Source of the DNA: Anisus vortex
Taxonomy: Eukaryota; Mollusca; Gastropoda; Planorbidae
Direction of reading: 5' to 3'
Assembly (NCBI GenBank): GCA_949126835.1
Contig: OX421495.1
Location: forward strand, 77,001 to 141,000
DNA: 64,000 nt
The notes under the pieces are model-generated. The model worked only from the letters and a program-made list of their open reading frames with translations. It searched no databases and was not told where the DNA came from. Positions within the stretch are counted from its first letter, which is position 1, and every line of letters starts with the position of its first letter. Both the position numbers and the translations under genes were made by a program. Shown here piece after piece: positions 1 to 12,238 of this stretch.

Positions 1-1125
1 GGCACCGACGTACTCAAAGGTAGCGCTAACCTACTAAAAGGTTAGCGCCGACGTACTCAGCTTTAGCGCCCACCTACTCAGCGGTAGCGCCGACCTACCC
101 AGCGGTAGCGCCGACCTACCCAGCGGTAGCGCCGACCTACTTAGCCGTGGCGCCGACCTACTCAAAGGTAGCGCCGGCCTACCCAGCGGTAGCGCCGACC
201 TACTCAGCGGTATCGCCGACGTACTTAGCGGTGGTGCCGACCTACTCAAAGGTAGCGCCGACCTACTAAAAGGTAGCGCCGACGTACTCAGCTGTAGCGC
301 CGACCTTCTCAGCAGTAGCGCAGACCTACCCATCAGTAGCGCTGACCTACTCAGCGGTAGCGCCGACCTACTTAAAATTTGCGCCGACCTACTATAAGGT
401 AGCGAAGACGTATTTAGAGGTAGCGCCGACCTACTCAGAGGTAGCGCCGACCTACTAAAAGGTAGCGCCGACGTATTCAGAGGTAGCGCCGACCTACTCA
501 GAGGTAGCGCCAACCTACCCAGCGGTAGCGCCGACCCACTCAGCGGTAGCGCCGACCTGCTTAGCGGTGGCGCCGACGTACTCAAAGGTAGCGCCGACCT
601 ACTAAAAGGTAGCGCCGACGTACTCAGCTGTTGCGCCGACCGACTCAGAGGTAGCGCCAACCTACTCAGCTGTAGCGCCGACCTTCTAAAAGGTAGCGCC
701 GACATACTCTGAGGTAGCGCCGACCTACTCAAAGGTAGCGCCAACCTACTCAAAGGTAGTGCCGGCCTACTAAAAGTTAGCGCCGACCTACCCAGCGGTA
801 GCGCCGACCTACTTAGCGGTGGCGCCGACCTATTCAAAGGTAGCGCCGACCTACTAAAAGGTAGCGCCGACGTACTCAGCTATAGCGCCGACCTTCTCAG
901 CGGTAGCGCAGACCTACCCAGCGGTAGCGCCGACCTACTCAGCGGTAGCGCCGACCTACTCAAAGGTAGCGCGGACCTACTAAAAGGTAGCGCCGACGTA
1001 TTCAGAGGTAGCGCCGACCTACTCAGAGGTAGCGCCTACCTACCCAGCGGTAGCGCCGACCCACTCAGCGGCAGCGCCGACCCACTCAGTGGCAGCGCCG
1101 ACCTACTTAGCGGTGGTGCCGACGT

Positions 1126-2700
1126 ACTCAAAGGTAGCGCTAACCTACTTAAAGGTAGCGCCGACGTACTCAGCTGTAGCGCCGACCTACTCAGCGGTAG
1201 CGCCGACCTACCCAGCGGTAGCGCCGACCTACTTAGCGGTGGCGCCGACCTTCTCAGAGGTAGCGCCGGCCTTCTAAAAGGTAGCGCCGACGTACTCAGA
1301 TGTAGCGCTGACCTACCCAGTGGTAGTGCCGACCTACCCAGCGGTAGCGCCGACCTACTCAGCGGAAGCGCCGACCTACTTAGCGGTGACGCCGACCTAC
1401 TCAAAGGTAGCGCCGACCTACTAAAAGGTAGCGCCGACGTACTTAGCTGTAGCGCCGACCTACTAAGTGATAGCGCCGACCTACCCAGCGGTAGCGCCGA
1501 CCTACTCAGCGGTAGCGCCGACCTACCCAGCGGTACCGCCGATCTACCCAGCGGTAGCGCCGACCTACCCAGCGGTAGCGCCGACCTACTTAGTGGTGGC
1601 GCCGACCTACTCAAAGGTAGCGCAAACCTACTAAATGGTAGCGCCGACGTACTCAAAGGTAGCGCTAACCTACTTAAAGGTAGCGCCGACGTACTCAGCT
1701 GTAGCGCCGACCTACTCAGCGGTAGCGCCGACCTACCCAGCGGTAGCGCCGACCTACTTAGCGGTGGCGCCGACCTTCTCAGAGGTAGCGCCGGCCTTCT
1801 AAAAGGTAGCGCCGACGTACTCAGATGTAGCGCTGACCTACCCATTGGTAGCGCCGACCTACCCAGCGGTAGCGCCGACCTACTCAGCGGAAGCGCCGAC
1901 CTACTTAGCGGTGACGCCGACCTACTCAAAGGTAGCGCCGACCTACTAAAAGGTAGCGCCGACGTACTTAGCTGTAGCGCCGACCTACTAAGTGATAGCG
2001 CCGACCTACCCAGCGGTAGCGCCGACCTACTCAGCGGTAGCGCCGACCTACCCAGCGGTACCGCCGATCTACCCAACGGTAGCGCCGACCTACCCAGCGG
2101 TAGCGCCGACCTACTTAGTGGTGGCGCCGACCTACTCAAAGGTAGCGCAAACCTACTAAATGGTAGCGCCGACGTACTCAAAGGTAGCGCTAACCTACTT
2201 AAAGGTAGCGCCGACGTACTCAGCTGTAGCGCCGACCTACTCAGCGGTAGCGCCGACCTACCCAGCGGTAGCGCCGACCTACTTAGCGGTGGCGCCGACC
2301 TTCTCAGAGGTAGCGCCGGCCTTCTAAAAGGTAGCGCCGACGTACTCAGATGTAGCGCTGACCTACCCAGTGGTAGCGCCGACCTACCCAGCGGTAGCGC
2401 CGACCTACTCAGCGGAAGCGCCGACCTACTTAGCGGTGACGCCGACCTACTCAAAGGTAGCGCCGACCTACTAAAAGGTAGCGCCGACGTACTTAGCTGT
2501 AGCGCCGACCTACTAAGTGATAGCGCCGACCTACCCAGCGGTAGCGCCGACCTACTCAGCGGTAGCGCCGACCTACCCAGCGGTACCGCCGATCTACCCA
2601 GCGGTAGCGCCGACCTACCCAGCGGTAGCGCCGACCTACTTAGTGGTGGCGCCGACCTACTCAAAGGTAGCGCAAACCTACTAAATGGTAGCGCCGACGT
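1126..2700 (+). repeat. 525-bp sub-repeat, three tandem copies
   Basis: Three consecutive 525-bp blocks (25 x 21) start at 1126, 1651 and 2176, each at ACTCAAAGGTAGCGCTAACC. Each carries the same ordered variants: a TTCTCAGAGG unit, CAGATGTAGCGCTGACC, CAGCGGAAGCG, CTAAGTGATAGCG, GGTACCGCCGATC and GCAAACCTACTAAATGG. The middle copy has private variants CCCATTGG (about 1852) and CCCAACGG (about 2073). The third ends where ACTCAGAGATAGCG begins. The same three-copy block is found at 13329-14903. Confidence 0.93.
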
Positions 2701-3225
2701 ACTCAGAGATAGCGCCGCACTACCCAGCTGTAGCGCCGACCTACCCAGCAGTAGCGCCGTCCTACTAAGCGGTAGCGCCGACCTACTTAGCGGTGGCACC
2801 GACGTACTCAAAGGTAGCGCTAACCTACTAAAAGGTAGCGCCGACGTACTCAGCTGTAGCGCCGACCTAATCAGCGGTAGCGCCGACCTACCCAGCGGTA
2901 GCGCCGACCTACCCAGCGGTAGCGCCTTCCTACCCAGCGGTAGCGCCGACCTACTTAGCGGTGGCGCCGACCTACTCAGAGGTAGTGCCGGCCTACTAAA
3001 AGGTAGCGCCGACGTACTTAGAGGTAGCGCCGACCTACCCAGCGGTAGCGCCGACCTACCCAGCGGTAGCGCCGTCTTACTTAGCGGTAGCGACGACATA
3101 CTTAGCGGTGGCACCGACGTACTCAAAGGTAGCGCTAACCTACTAAAAGGTTAGCGCCGACGTACTCAGCTGTAGCGCCCACCTACTCAGCGGTAGCGCC
3201 GACCTACCCAGCGGTAGCGCCGACC

Positions 3226-4714
3226 TAACCAGCGGTAGCGCCGACCTACTTAGCCGTGGCGCCGACCTACTCAAAGGTAGCGCCGGCCTACCCAGCGGTA
3301 GCGCCAACCTACTCAGCGGTAGCGCCGACGTATTTAGCGGTGGCGCCGACCTACTCAAAGGTAGCGCCGACCTACTAAAAGGTAGCGCCGACGTACTCAG
3401 GTGTAGCGCCGACCTTCTCAACGGTAGCGCAGACCTACCCATCTGTAGCGCTGACCTACTCAGCGGTAGCGCCGACCTACTTAAAAGTAGCGCCGACCTA
3501 CTATAAGGTAGCGAAGACGCATTTAGAGGTAGCGCCGACCTACTCAGAGGTAGCGCCGACCTACTAAAAGGTAGCGCCGACGTATTCAGAGGTAGCGCCG
3601 ACGTATTCAGAGGTAGCGCCGACCTACTCAGAGGTAGCGCCGACCTTCCCAGCGGTAGCGCCGACCCACTCAGCGGTAGCGCCGACCTACTTAAAAGTAG
3701 CGCCGACCTACTATAAGGTAGCTAAGACGTATTTAGAGGTAGCGCCGACCTACTCAGAGGTAGCACCGACCTACTAAAAGGTAGCGCCGACGTATTCAGA
3801 GGTAGCGCCGACCTACTCAAAGGTAGCGCCGACCTACTAAAAGGTAGCGCCGACGTACTCAGCTGTAGCGCCGACCTACTCAGCGGTAGCGCCGACCTAC
3901 TCAAAGGTAGCGTCGACATACTAAAAGGTAGCGCCAACCTACTAAAGGTAGCGCCGACGTACTCAGCTGTAGCGCCGACCTAACCAGCGGTAGCGCCGAC
4001 CTACTTAGCCGTGGCGCCGACCTACTCAAAGGTAGCGCCGGCCTACCCAGCGGTAGCGCCAACCTACTCAGCGGTAGCGCCGACGTATTTAGCGGTGGCG
4101 CCGACCTACTCAAAGGTAGCGCCGACCTACTAAAAGGTAGCGCCGACGTACTCAGGTGTAGCGCCGACCTTCTCAACGGTAGCGCAGACCTACCCATCAG
4201 TAGCGCTGACCTACTCAGCGGTAGCGCCGACCTACTTAAAAGTAGCGCCGACCTACTATAAGGTAGCGAAGACGCATTTAGAGGTAGCGCCGACCTACTC
4301 AGAGGTAGCGCCGACCTACTAAAAGGTAGCGCCGACGTATTCAGAGGTAGCGCCGACCTACTCAGAGGTAGCGCCGACCTACCCAGCGGTAGCGCCGACC
4401 CACTCAGCGGTAGCGCCAACCTACTTAAAAGTAGCGCCGACCTACTATAAGGTAGCTAAGACGTATTTAGAGGTAGCGCCGACCTACTCAGAGGTAGCAC
4501 CGACCTACTAAAAGGTAGCGCCGACGTATTCAGAGGTAGCGCCAACGTACTCAAAGGTAGCGCCGACCTACTAAAAGGTAGCGCCGACGTACTCAGCTGT
4601 AGCGCCGACCTACCCAGCGGTAGCGCCGACCTACTCAAAGGTAGCGTCGACATACTAAAAGGTAGCGCCGACCTACTAAAGGTAGCGCCGACATACTCAG
4701 CTGTAGCGCCGACC
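3226..4714 (+). repeat. Internal near-duplication in HOR-A (755 and 734 bp)
   Basis: The segment from CCTAACCAGCGG at 3226 repeats from 3981, and the two halves share the order TTAGCCGTGG, CGTATTTAGCGG, CAGGTGTAGCG, TTAAAAGTAGCG, CTATAAGGTAGC and CGTCGACATAC. The second half is one 21-mer shorter. Each ends near a 20-bp unit, CTACTAAAGG, one A short. This 1-bp loss offsets the 1-bp gain at the HOR start and keeps the HOR length a multiple of 21. The copy at 10538 carries only one version of this segment. Confidence 0.8.
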
Positions 4715-5600
4715 TACTCAGCGGTAGCGCCGACCTACTCAAAGGTAGCGCCGACATACTAAAAGGTAGCGCCGACGTACTCAGAGGTAGCGCCGACCTA
4801 CTCAAAGGTAGCGCCGACCTACTCAAAGGTAGCGCCGTCCTACTAAAAGGTAGCGCCGACGTACTCAGAGGTAGCGCCGCCCTACCCAGCGGAAGCGCTG
4901 ACCTACCCAGTGGTAGCGCCGTCCTACTCAGCGGTAGCGCCGACCTACTTAGCGGTGGCACCGAAGTACTTAAAGGTAGCGCTAACCTACTAAAAGGTAG
5001 CGCCAACTTACTCAGCTGTAGCGCCGACCTACTCAGAGGTAGCGCCAACCTACTCAGCGGTAGCGCCGACCTTCTAAAAGGTAGCGCCGACATACTCTGA
5101 GGTAGCGCCGACCTACTCAAAGGTAGCGCCAACCTACTCAAAGGTAGTGCCGGCCTACTAAAAGTTAGCGCCGACCTACCCAGCGGTAGCGCCGACCTAC
5201 CCAGCGGTAGCGCCGACCTACTTAGCGGTGGCACCGACGTACTCAAAGGTAGCGCTAACCTACTAAAAGGTAGCGCCGACGTACTCAGCTGTAGCGCCGA
5301 CCTAATCAGCGGTAGCGCCGACCTACCCAGCGGTAGTGCCGACCTACACAGCGGTAGCGCCGTCCTACCCAGCGGTAGCGCCGACCTACTTAGCGGTGGC
5401 GCCGACCTACTCAGAGGTAGTGCCAGCCTACTAAAAGGTAGCGCCGACGTACTTAGTGGTAGCGCCGACCTACCCAGCGGTAGCGCCGACCTACCCAGCG
5501 GTAGCGCCGACCTAACCAGCGGTACCGCCATCCTACTCAGCGGTAGCGACGACCTACTTAGAGGTGGCACCGACGTACTCAAAGGTAGCGCTAACCTACT

Positions 5601-6364
5601 AAAAGGTTAGCGCCGACGTACTCAGCTTTAGCGCCCACCTACTCAGCGGTAGCGCCGACCTACCCAGCGGTAGCGCCGACCTACCCAGCGGTAGCGCCGA
5701 CCTACTTAGCCGTGGCGCCGACCTACTCAAAGGTAGCGCCGGCCTACCCAGCGGTAGCGCCGACCTACTCAGCGGTATCGCCGACGTACTTAGCGGTGGC
5801 GCCGACCTACTCAAAGGTAGCGCCGACCTACTAAAAGGTAGCGCCGACGTACTCAGCTGTAGCGCCGACCTTCTCAGCAGTAGCGCAGACCTACCCATCA
5901 GTAGCGCTGACCTACTCAGCGGTAGCGCCGACCTACTTAAAATTTGCGCCGACCTACTATAAGGTAGCGAAGACGTATTTAGAGGTAGCGCCGACCTACT
6001 CAGAGGTAGCGCCGACCTACTAAAAGGTAGCGCCGACGTATTCAGAGGTAGCGCCGACCTACTCAGAGGTAGCGCCAACCTACCCAGCGGTAGCGCCGAC
6101 CCACTCAGCGGTAGCGCCGACCTGCTTAGCGGTGGCGCCGACGTACTCAAAGGTAGCGCCGACCTACTAAAAGGTAGCGCCGACGTACTCAGCTGTTGCG
6201 CCGACCGACTCAGAGGTAGCGCCAACCTACTCAGCGGTAGCGCCGACCTTCTAAAAGGTAGCGCCGACATACTCTGAGGTAGCGCCGACCTACTCAAAGG
6301 TAGCGCCAACCTACTCAAAGGTAGTGCCGGCCTACTAAAAGTTAGCGCCGACCTACCCAGCGGT
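5601..6364 (+). repeat. HOR-A truncated copy 2
   Basis: The first 764 bp of HOR-A repeat here, exactly 5,565 bp after the first junction, including the CTATAAGG, CTGTTGCGCCGACCGAC and CATACTCTGAGG units. Similarity to the copies at 36 and 12239 stops near 6365, where GGTAACGCCGACCTAACCGG replaces the expected sequence. At about 5797 this copy reads GGTGGCGCC, shared with the copy at 17804, whereas the copies at 36 and 12239 read GGTGGTGCC. This shows that the 36-6364 tract was copied as one piece to 12239-18567. Confidence 0.85.
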
Positions 6365-9300
6365 AACGCCGACCTAACCGGCGGTGGCGCAGACCTACTC
6401 AAAGGTAGCGCCGACCTACTAAAAGGTAGCGCCGACGTACCCAGCGGTAGCGCCGACCTACCCAGCGGTAGCGCCGACCTACTCAGCGGTAGCGCCGACC
6501 TACTCAGCGGTAGCGCCTACTTACCCAGCGGTAGCGCCGACCTACCAATCGGTAGCGCCGACCTACTCAGCGGTAGCGCCGACCTACTCAGCGGTAGCGC
6601 CTACTTACCCAGCGGTAGCGCCGACCTACTCAGCGGTAGCGCCGACCTACTTAGCGGTGGCGCCGACCTACTCAAAGGTAGCGCCGGCCTACTAAAAGGT
6701 AGCGCCGACGTAATCAGAGGTAGCGCCGACCTTTCAAGCGGTAGCCCCGACCTACCCAGCGGTAGCGCCGACCTACCCAGCGGTAGCAATGTACTACTCA
6801 GCGGTAGCGCCGACCTACTTAGCGGTGGCAACGACGTACTCAAAGGTAAGCGTTAACCTACTAAAAGGTAGCGCCGACGTACTCAGCTGTAGCGCCGACC
6901 TACTCAGCGGTGGCACCGACCTAACCAGCGTTAGCGCCGACCTACTTAGCTGTGGCGCCGACCTACTCAGAGGTAGCGCCGGCCTTCTAAAAGGTAGCGC
7001 CGATGTTCTCAGAGGTAGCGCCGACCTACCAAGCGGTAGCGCCGACCTTCCCAGTGGTAGCGCCGACCTACTCAGCGGTAGCGTCGACCTGCTTAGCGGT
7101 GGCGCCGACCTACTCAAAGGTAGCGCCGACCTACTAAAAGGTAGCGCCGACGTACTCAGCTGTAGCGCCGACCTACTCAGCGGTAGCGCCGACCTACCAA
7201 GTGGTAACGCCGACCTACCCAGTGGTAACGCCGACCTACCCAGCGGTAGCGCCGACCTACCCAGCGGTAGCGCCGACCTACCTAGCGGTAGCGCCGACCT
7301 ACCCAGCGGTAGCGCCGACCTACCCAGCGGTAGCGCCGACCTACTTAGCGGTAGCGCCGACCTACTTAGCGGTGGCGCCGACCTAATCAAAGGTAACGCC
7401 AAACTACTAAATGGTAGCGCCGACGTACTCAGAGGTAGCGCCAACCTACCCAGCGGTAGCGCCGACCTTTCCAGTGGTAGCGCCGACCTACTCAGCGGTA
7501 GCGCCGACCTACTTAGCGTTGGCGTCGACCTACTCAAAGGTAGCGCCGACCTACTGAAAGGTAGCGCCGACCTACTAAAAGGTATCGCCGACGTACTCAG
7601 TGGTAGCGCCGCACTACCCAGCGGTAGAGCCGACCTACCCAGCGGTAGCGCCGACCTACTCAGCGGTAGCTCCGACCTACTTAGCGGTGGCACCGATGTA
7701 CTCAAAGGTAGCGCTAACCTACTAAAAGGTAGCGCCGACGTACTCAGCTGTAGCGCCGACCTACTCAGCGGTAGCGCCGAACTACCCAAAGGTAGCGCCG
7801 ACCTACCCAGCGGTAGCGCCGACCTACTTAGCGGTGGCGCCGACCTACTCAGAGGTAGCGCCGGCCTTCTAAAAGGTAGCGCCGACGTACTCAGATGTAG
7901 CGCTGACCTACCCAGTGGTAGCGCCGACCTACTCAGCGGTAGCGCCGACCTACTTAGCGGTGGCGCCGACCTACTCAAAGGTAGCGCCAACCTACTAAAA
8001 GGTAGCGCCGACGTACTCAGCTGTAGCGCCGACCTTCTCAGCGGTAGCGCAGACCTACCAAGCAGTAGCGCCGACCTACTCAGCGGTAGCGCCTACCTAC
8101 TCAAAGGTAGCGCCGACCTACTAATACGTAGCGCCGACGTATTCAGAGGTAGCGCCGACCTACTCAGCGGTAGCGCCGACCTACTTAAAATTAGCGCCGA
8201 CCTACTATAAGGTAGCGAAGACGTATTTAGAGGTAGCGCCGACCTACTCAGAGGTAGCGCCGACCTACTAAAAGGTAGCGCCGACGTATTCAGAGGTAGC
8301 GCCGACCTACTCAGAGGTAGCGCCGACCTACCCAGCGGTAGCGCCGACCCACTCAGCGGTTGCGCCGACCTGCTTAGCGGTGGCGCCGACGTACTCAAAG
8401 GTAGCGCCGACCTACTAAAAGGTAGCGCCGACGTACTCAGCTGTTGCGCCGACCGACTCAGAGGTAGCGCCAACCTACTCAGCGGTAGCGCCGACCTTCT
8501 AAAAGGTAGCGCCGACATACTCTGAGGTAGCGCCGACCTACTCAAAGGTAGCGCCAACCTACTCAAAGGTAGTGCCGGCCTACTAAAAGTTAGCGCCGAC
8601 CTACCCAGCGGTAGCGCCGACCTACCCAGCGGTAGCGCCGACCTACTTAGCGGTGGCGCCGACCTATTCAAAGGTAGCGCCGACCTACTAAAAGGTAGCG
8701 CCGACGTACTCAGCTATAGCGCCGACCTTCTCAGCGGAAGCGCAGACCTACCCAGCGGTAGCGCCGACCTACTCAGCGGTAGCGCCGACCTACTCAAAGG
8801 TAGCGCGGACCTACTAAAAGGTAGCGCCGACGTATTCAGAGGTAGCGCCGACCTACTCAGAGGTAGCGCCGACCTACTTAGCGGTAGTGCCGACCTACTT
8901 AGCGGTGGCGCCGACCTACTCAAAGGTAGCGCCAACCTACTAAATGGTAGCGCCGACGTACTCAGAGGTAGCGCCAACCTACCCAGCGGTAGCGCCGACC
9001 TTCCCAGTGGTAGCGCCGACCTACTCAGCGGTAGCGCCGACCTACTTAGCGGTGGCGCCGACCTACTCAAAGGTAGCGCCGACCTACTGAAAGGTGGCGC
9101 CGACCTAATTAAAGGTAGCGCCGACGTACCCAGCGGTAGCGCCGACCTACCCAGCGGTAGCGCCGACCTACCCAGCGGTAGCGCCGACCTTTCCGGCGGT
9201 AGCGCCGACCTACCCAGCGGTAGCGCCGACCTACCCAGCGGTAGCGCCGACCTACTTAGCGGTGGCGCCGACCTACTGAAAGGTAGCGCCGACCTACTAA

Positions 9301-10537
9301 AAGGTATCGCCGACGTACTCAGAGGTAGCGCCGCACTACCCAGCGGTAGCGACGACCTACCCAACGGTAGCGCCGACCTACTCAGAGGTAGCGCCGACCT
9401 ACTTAGCGGTGGCACCGAGGTACTCAAAGGTAGCACTAACCTACTAAAAGGTAGCGCCGACGTACTCAGCTGTAGCGCCGCCCTACCCAGCGGTAGCGCC
9501 GACCTACCCAGCGGTAGCGCCGACCTACCCAGCGGAAGCGCCGACCTACTTAGCGGTGGCGCCGACCTACTCAGAGGTAGCGCCGGCCTACTAAAAGGTA
9601 GCGCCGACGTACTCAGAGGTAGCGCCGACCTTCCCAGCGGTAGCGCCGACTTACCCAGCGGTAGCACCGACCTACCCAGCGTTAGCGATGTCCTACTCAG
9701 CGGTAGCGCCGACCTACTTAGCGGTGGCGCCGATCTACCCAGCGGTAGCGCCGTCCTACTAAGCGGTAGCGCCGACCTACTTAGCGGTTGCACCGACGTA
9801 CTCAAAGGAAGCGCTAACCTACTAAAAGGTAGCGCCGACGTACTTAGCTGTAGCGCCGACCTACTCAGCGGTGGCGCTGACCTGACCAGCGTTAGCGCCG
9901 ACCTAATTAGCGGTGGCGCCGACCTACTCAGAGGTAGCGCCAGCCTTCTAAAACGTAGCGCCGACGTACTCAGAGGTAGCGCCGACCTACCCTGCGGTAA
10001 CGCCGACCTTCCCAGTGGTAGCGCCGACCTACTCAGCGGTAGCGCCGACCTACTAAAAGGTAGCGTTGACGTACTCAGAGATAGCGCCGCACTACCCAGC
10101 TGTAGCGCCGACCTACCCAGCAGTAGCGCCGTCCTACTAAGCGGTAGCGACGACCTACTTAGCGGTGGCACCGACGTACTCAAAGGTAGCGCTAACTTTC
10201 TAAAAGGTAGCGCCGACGTACTCAGCTGTAGCGCCGACCTAATCAGCGGTAGCGCCGACCTACCCAGCGGTAGCGCCGACCTACCCAGCGGTAGCGCCTT
10301 CCTACCGAGCGGTAGCGCCGACCTACTTAGCGGTGGCGTCGACCTACTCAGAGGTAGTGCCGGCCTACTAAAAGGTAGCGCCGACGTACTTAGAGGTAGC
10401 GCCGACCTACCCAGCGGTAGCGCCGACCTACCCAGCGGTAGCGCCGACCTACCTAGCGGTAGCGCCGTCTTACTCAGCGGTAGAGACGACCTACTTAGCG
10501 GTGGCACCGACGTACTCAAAGGTAGCCCTAACCTACT
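6365..10537 (+). repeat. Satellite block with rearranged, diverged HOR-A pieces
   Basis: About 4.2 kb of 21-mers that do not follow HOR-A in order. Between about 7210 and 7340 there is a homogenised run of consecutive TACCCAGCGG-type units. From about 8200 to 8690 the order resembles HOR-A 395-840, and from about 8700 to 10537 it resembles HOR-A 860-3145 with many differences, including the ending that leads into the ACTAAAAGGTTAGCG junction at 10538. Long open frames occupy both strands over the same bases (plus 6789-8210, minus 6815-7990), as expected for a non-coding 21-mer array. Confidence 0.8.
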
Positions 10538-12238
10538 AAAAGGTTAGCGCCGACGTACTCAGCTGTAGCGCCCACCTACTCAGCGGTAGCGCCGACCTAC
10601 CCAGCGGTAGCGCCGACCTAACCAGCGGTAGCGCCGACCTACTTAGCCGTGGCGCCGACCTACTCAAAGGTAGCGCCGGCCTACCCAGCGGTAGCGCCAA
10701 CCTACTCAGCGGTAGCGCCGACGTATTTAGCGGTGGCGCCGACCTACTCAAAGGTAGCGCCGACCTACTAAAAGGTAGCGCCGACGTACTCAGGTGTAGC
10801 GCCGACCTTCTCAACGGTAGCGCAGACCTACCCATCAGTAGCGCTGACCTACTCAGCGGTAGCGCCGACCTACTTAAAAGTAGCGCCGACCTACTATAAG
10901 GTAGCGAAGACGCATTTAGAGGTAGCGCCGACCTACTCAGAGGTAGCGCCGACCTACTAAAAGGTAGCGCCGACGTATTCAGAGGTAGCGCCGACCTACT
11001 CAGAGGTAGCGCCGACCTACCCAGCGGTAGCGCCGACCCACTCAGCGGTAGCGCCAACCTACTTAAAAGTAGCGCCGACCTACTATAAGGTAGCTAAGAC
11101 GTATTTAGAGGTAGCGCCGACCTACTCAGAGGTAGCACCGACCTACTAAAAGGTAGCGCCGACGTATTCAGAGGTAGCGCCAACGTACTCAAAGGTAGCG
11201 CCGACCTACTAAAAGGTAGCGCCGACGTACTCAGCTGTAGCGCCGACCTACCCAGCGGTAGCGCCGACCTACTCAAAGGTAGCGTCGACATACTAAAAGG
11301 TAGCGCCGACCTACTAAAGGTAGCGCCGACATACTCAGCTGTAGCGCCGACCTACTCAGCGGTAGCGCCGACCTACTCAAAGGTAGCGCCGACATACTAA
11401 AAGGTAGCGCCGACGTACTCAGAGGTAGCGCCGACCTACTCAAAGGTAGCGCCGACCTACTCAAAGGTAGCGCCGTCCTACTAAAAGGTAGCGCCGACGT
11501 ACTCAGAGGTAGCGCCGCCCTACCCAGCGGAAGCGCTGACCTACCCAGTGGTAGCGCCGTCCTACTCAGCGGTAGCGCCGACCTACTTAGCGGTGGCACC
11601 GAAGTACTTAAAGGTAGCGCTAACCTACTAAAAGGTAGCGCCAACTTACTCAGCTGTAGCGCCGACCTACTCAGAGGTAGCGCCAACCTACTCAGCGGTA
11701 GCGCCGACCTTCTAAAAGGTAGCGCCGACATACTCTGAGGTAGCGCCGACCTACTCAAAGGTAGCGCCAACCTACTCAAAGGTAGTGCCGGCCTACTAAA
11801 AGTTAGCGCCGACCTACCCAGCGGTAGCGCCGACCTACCCAGCGGTAGCGCCGACCTACTTAGCGGTGGCACCGACGTACTCAAAGGTAGCGCTAACCTA
11901 CTAAAAGGTAGCGCCGACGTACTCAGCTGTAGCGCCGACCTAATCAGCGGTAGCGCCGACCTACCCAGCGGTAGTGCCGACCTACACAGCGGTAGCGCCG
12001 TCCTACCCAGCGGTAGCGCCGACCTACTTAGCGGTGGCGCCGACCTACTCAGAGGTAGTGCCAGCCTACTAAAAGGTAGCGCCAACGTACTTAGTGGTAG
12101 CGCCGACCTACCCAGCGGTAGCGCCGACCTACCCAGCGGTAGCGCCGACCTAACCAGCGGTACCGCCATCCTACTCAGCGGTAGCGACGACCTACTTAGA
12201 GGTGGCACCGACGTACTCAAAGGTAGCGCTAACCTACT
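10538..12238 (+). repeat. HOR-A partial copy (distal part)
   Basis: Starts with the 22-bp junction unit at 10538 and ends at the next junction at 12239. From about 10619 on it matches copy 1 at an offset of 6,638 bp (3981-5600), including the CTATAAGGTAGCTAAGACG, CGTCGACATAC, CTACTAAAGG and CATACTCTGAGG variants. It has only one version of the internal segment that is repeated at 3226-4714, so its first ~80 bp align to copy 1 at 7,393 bp instead. One private change is GCCAACGTACTTAGTGG near 12083. Confidence 0.87.

Larger units (their letters stand above)
36..5600 (+). repeat. HOR-A higher-order repeat, full copy 1
   Basis: A 5,565-bp segment (265 x 21) that begins at a diagnostic 22-bp unit, AAAAGGTTAGCG, with one extra T. 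The same junction recurs at 5601, 12239 and 17804 at exact HOR distances. It contains the 525-bp triplication, a 755/734-bp internal repeat and characteristic units such as CTATAAGGTAGCGAAGACG and CATACTCTGAGG. Compared with the copy at 12239 I saw very few differences, for example CTGTAGCG against CGGTAGCG near 680. The similarity also covers bases 1-35, so the duplicated tract extends beyond the left edge. Confidence 0.9.
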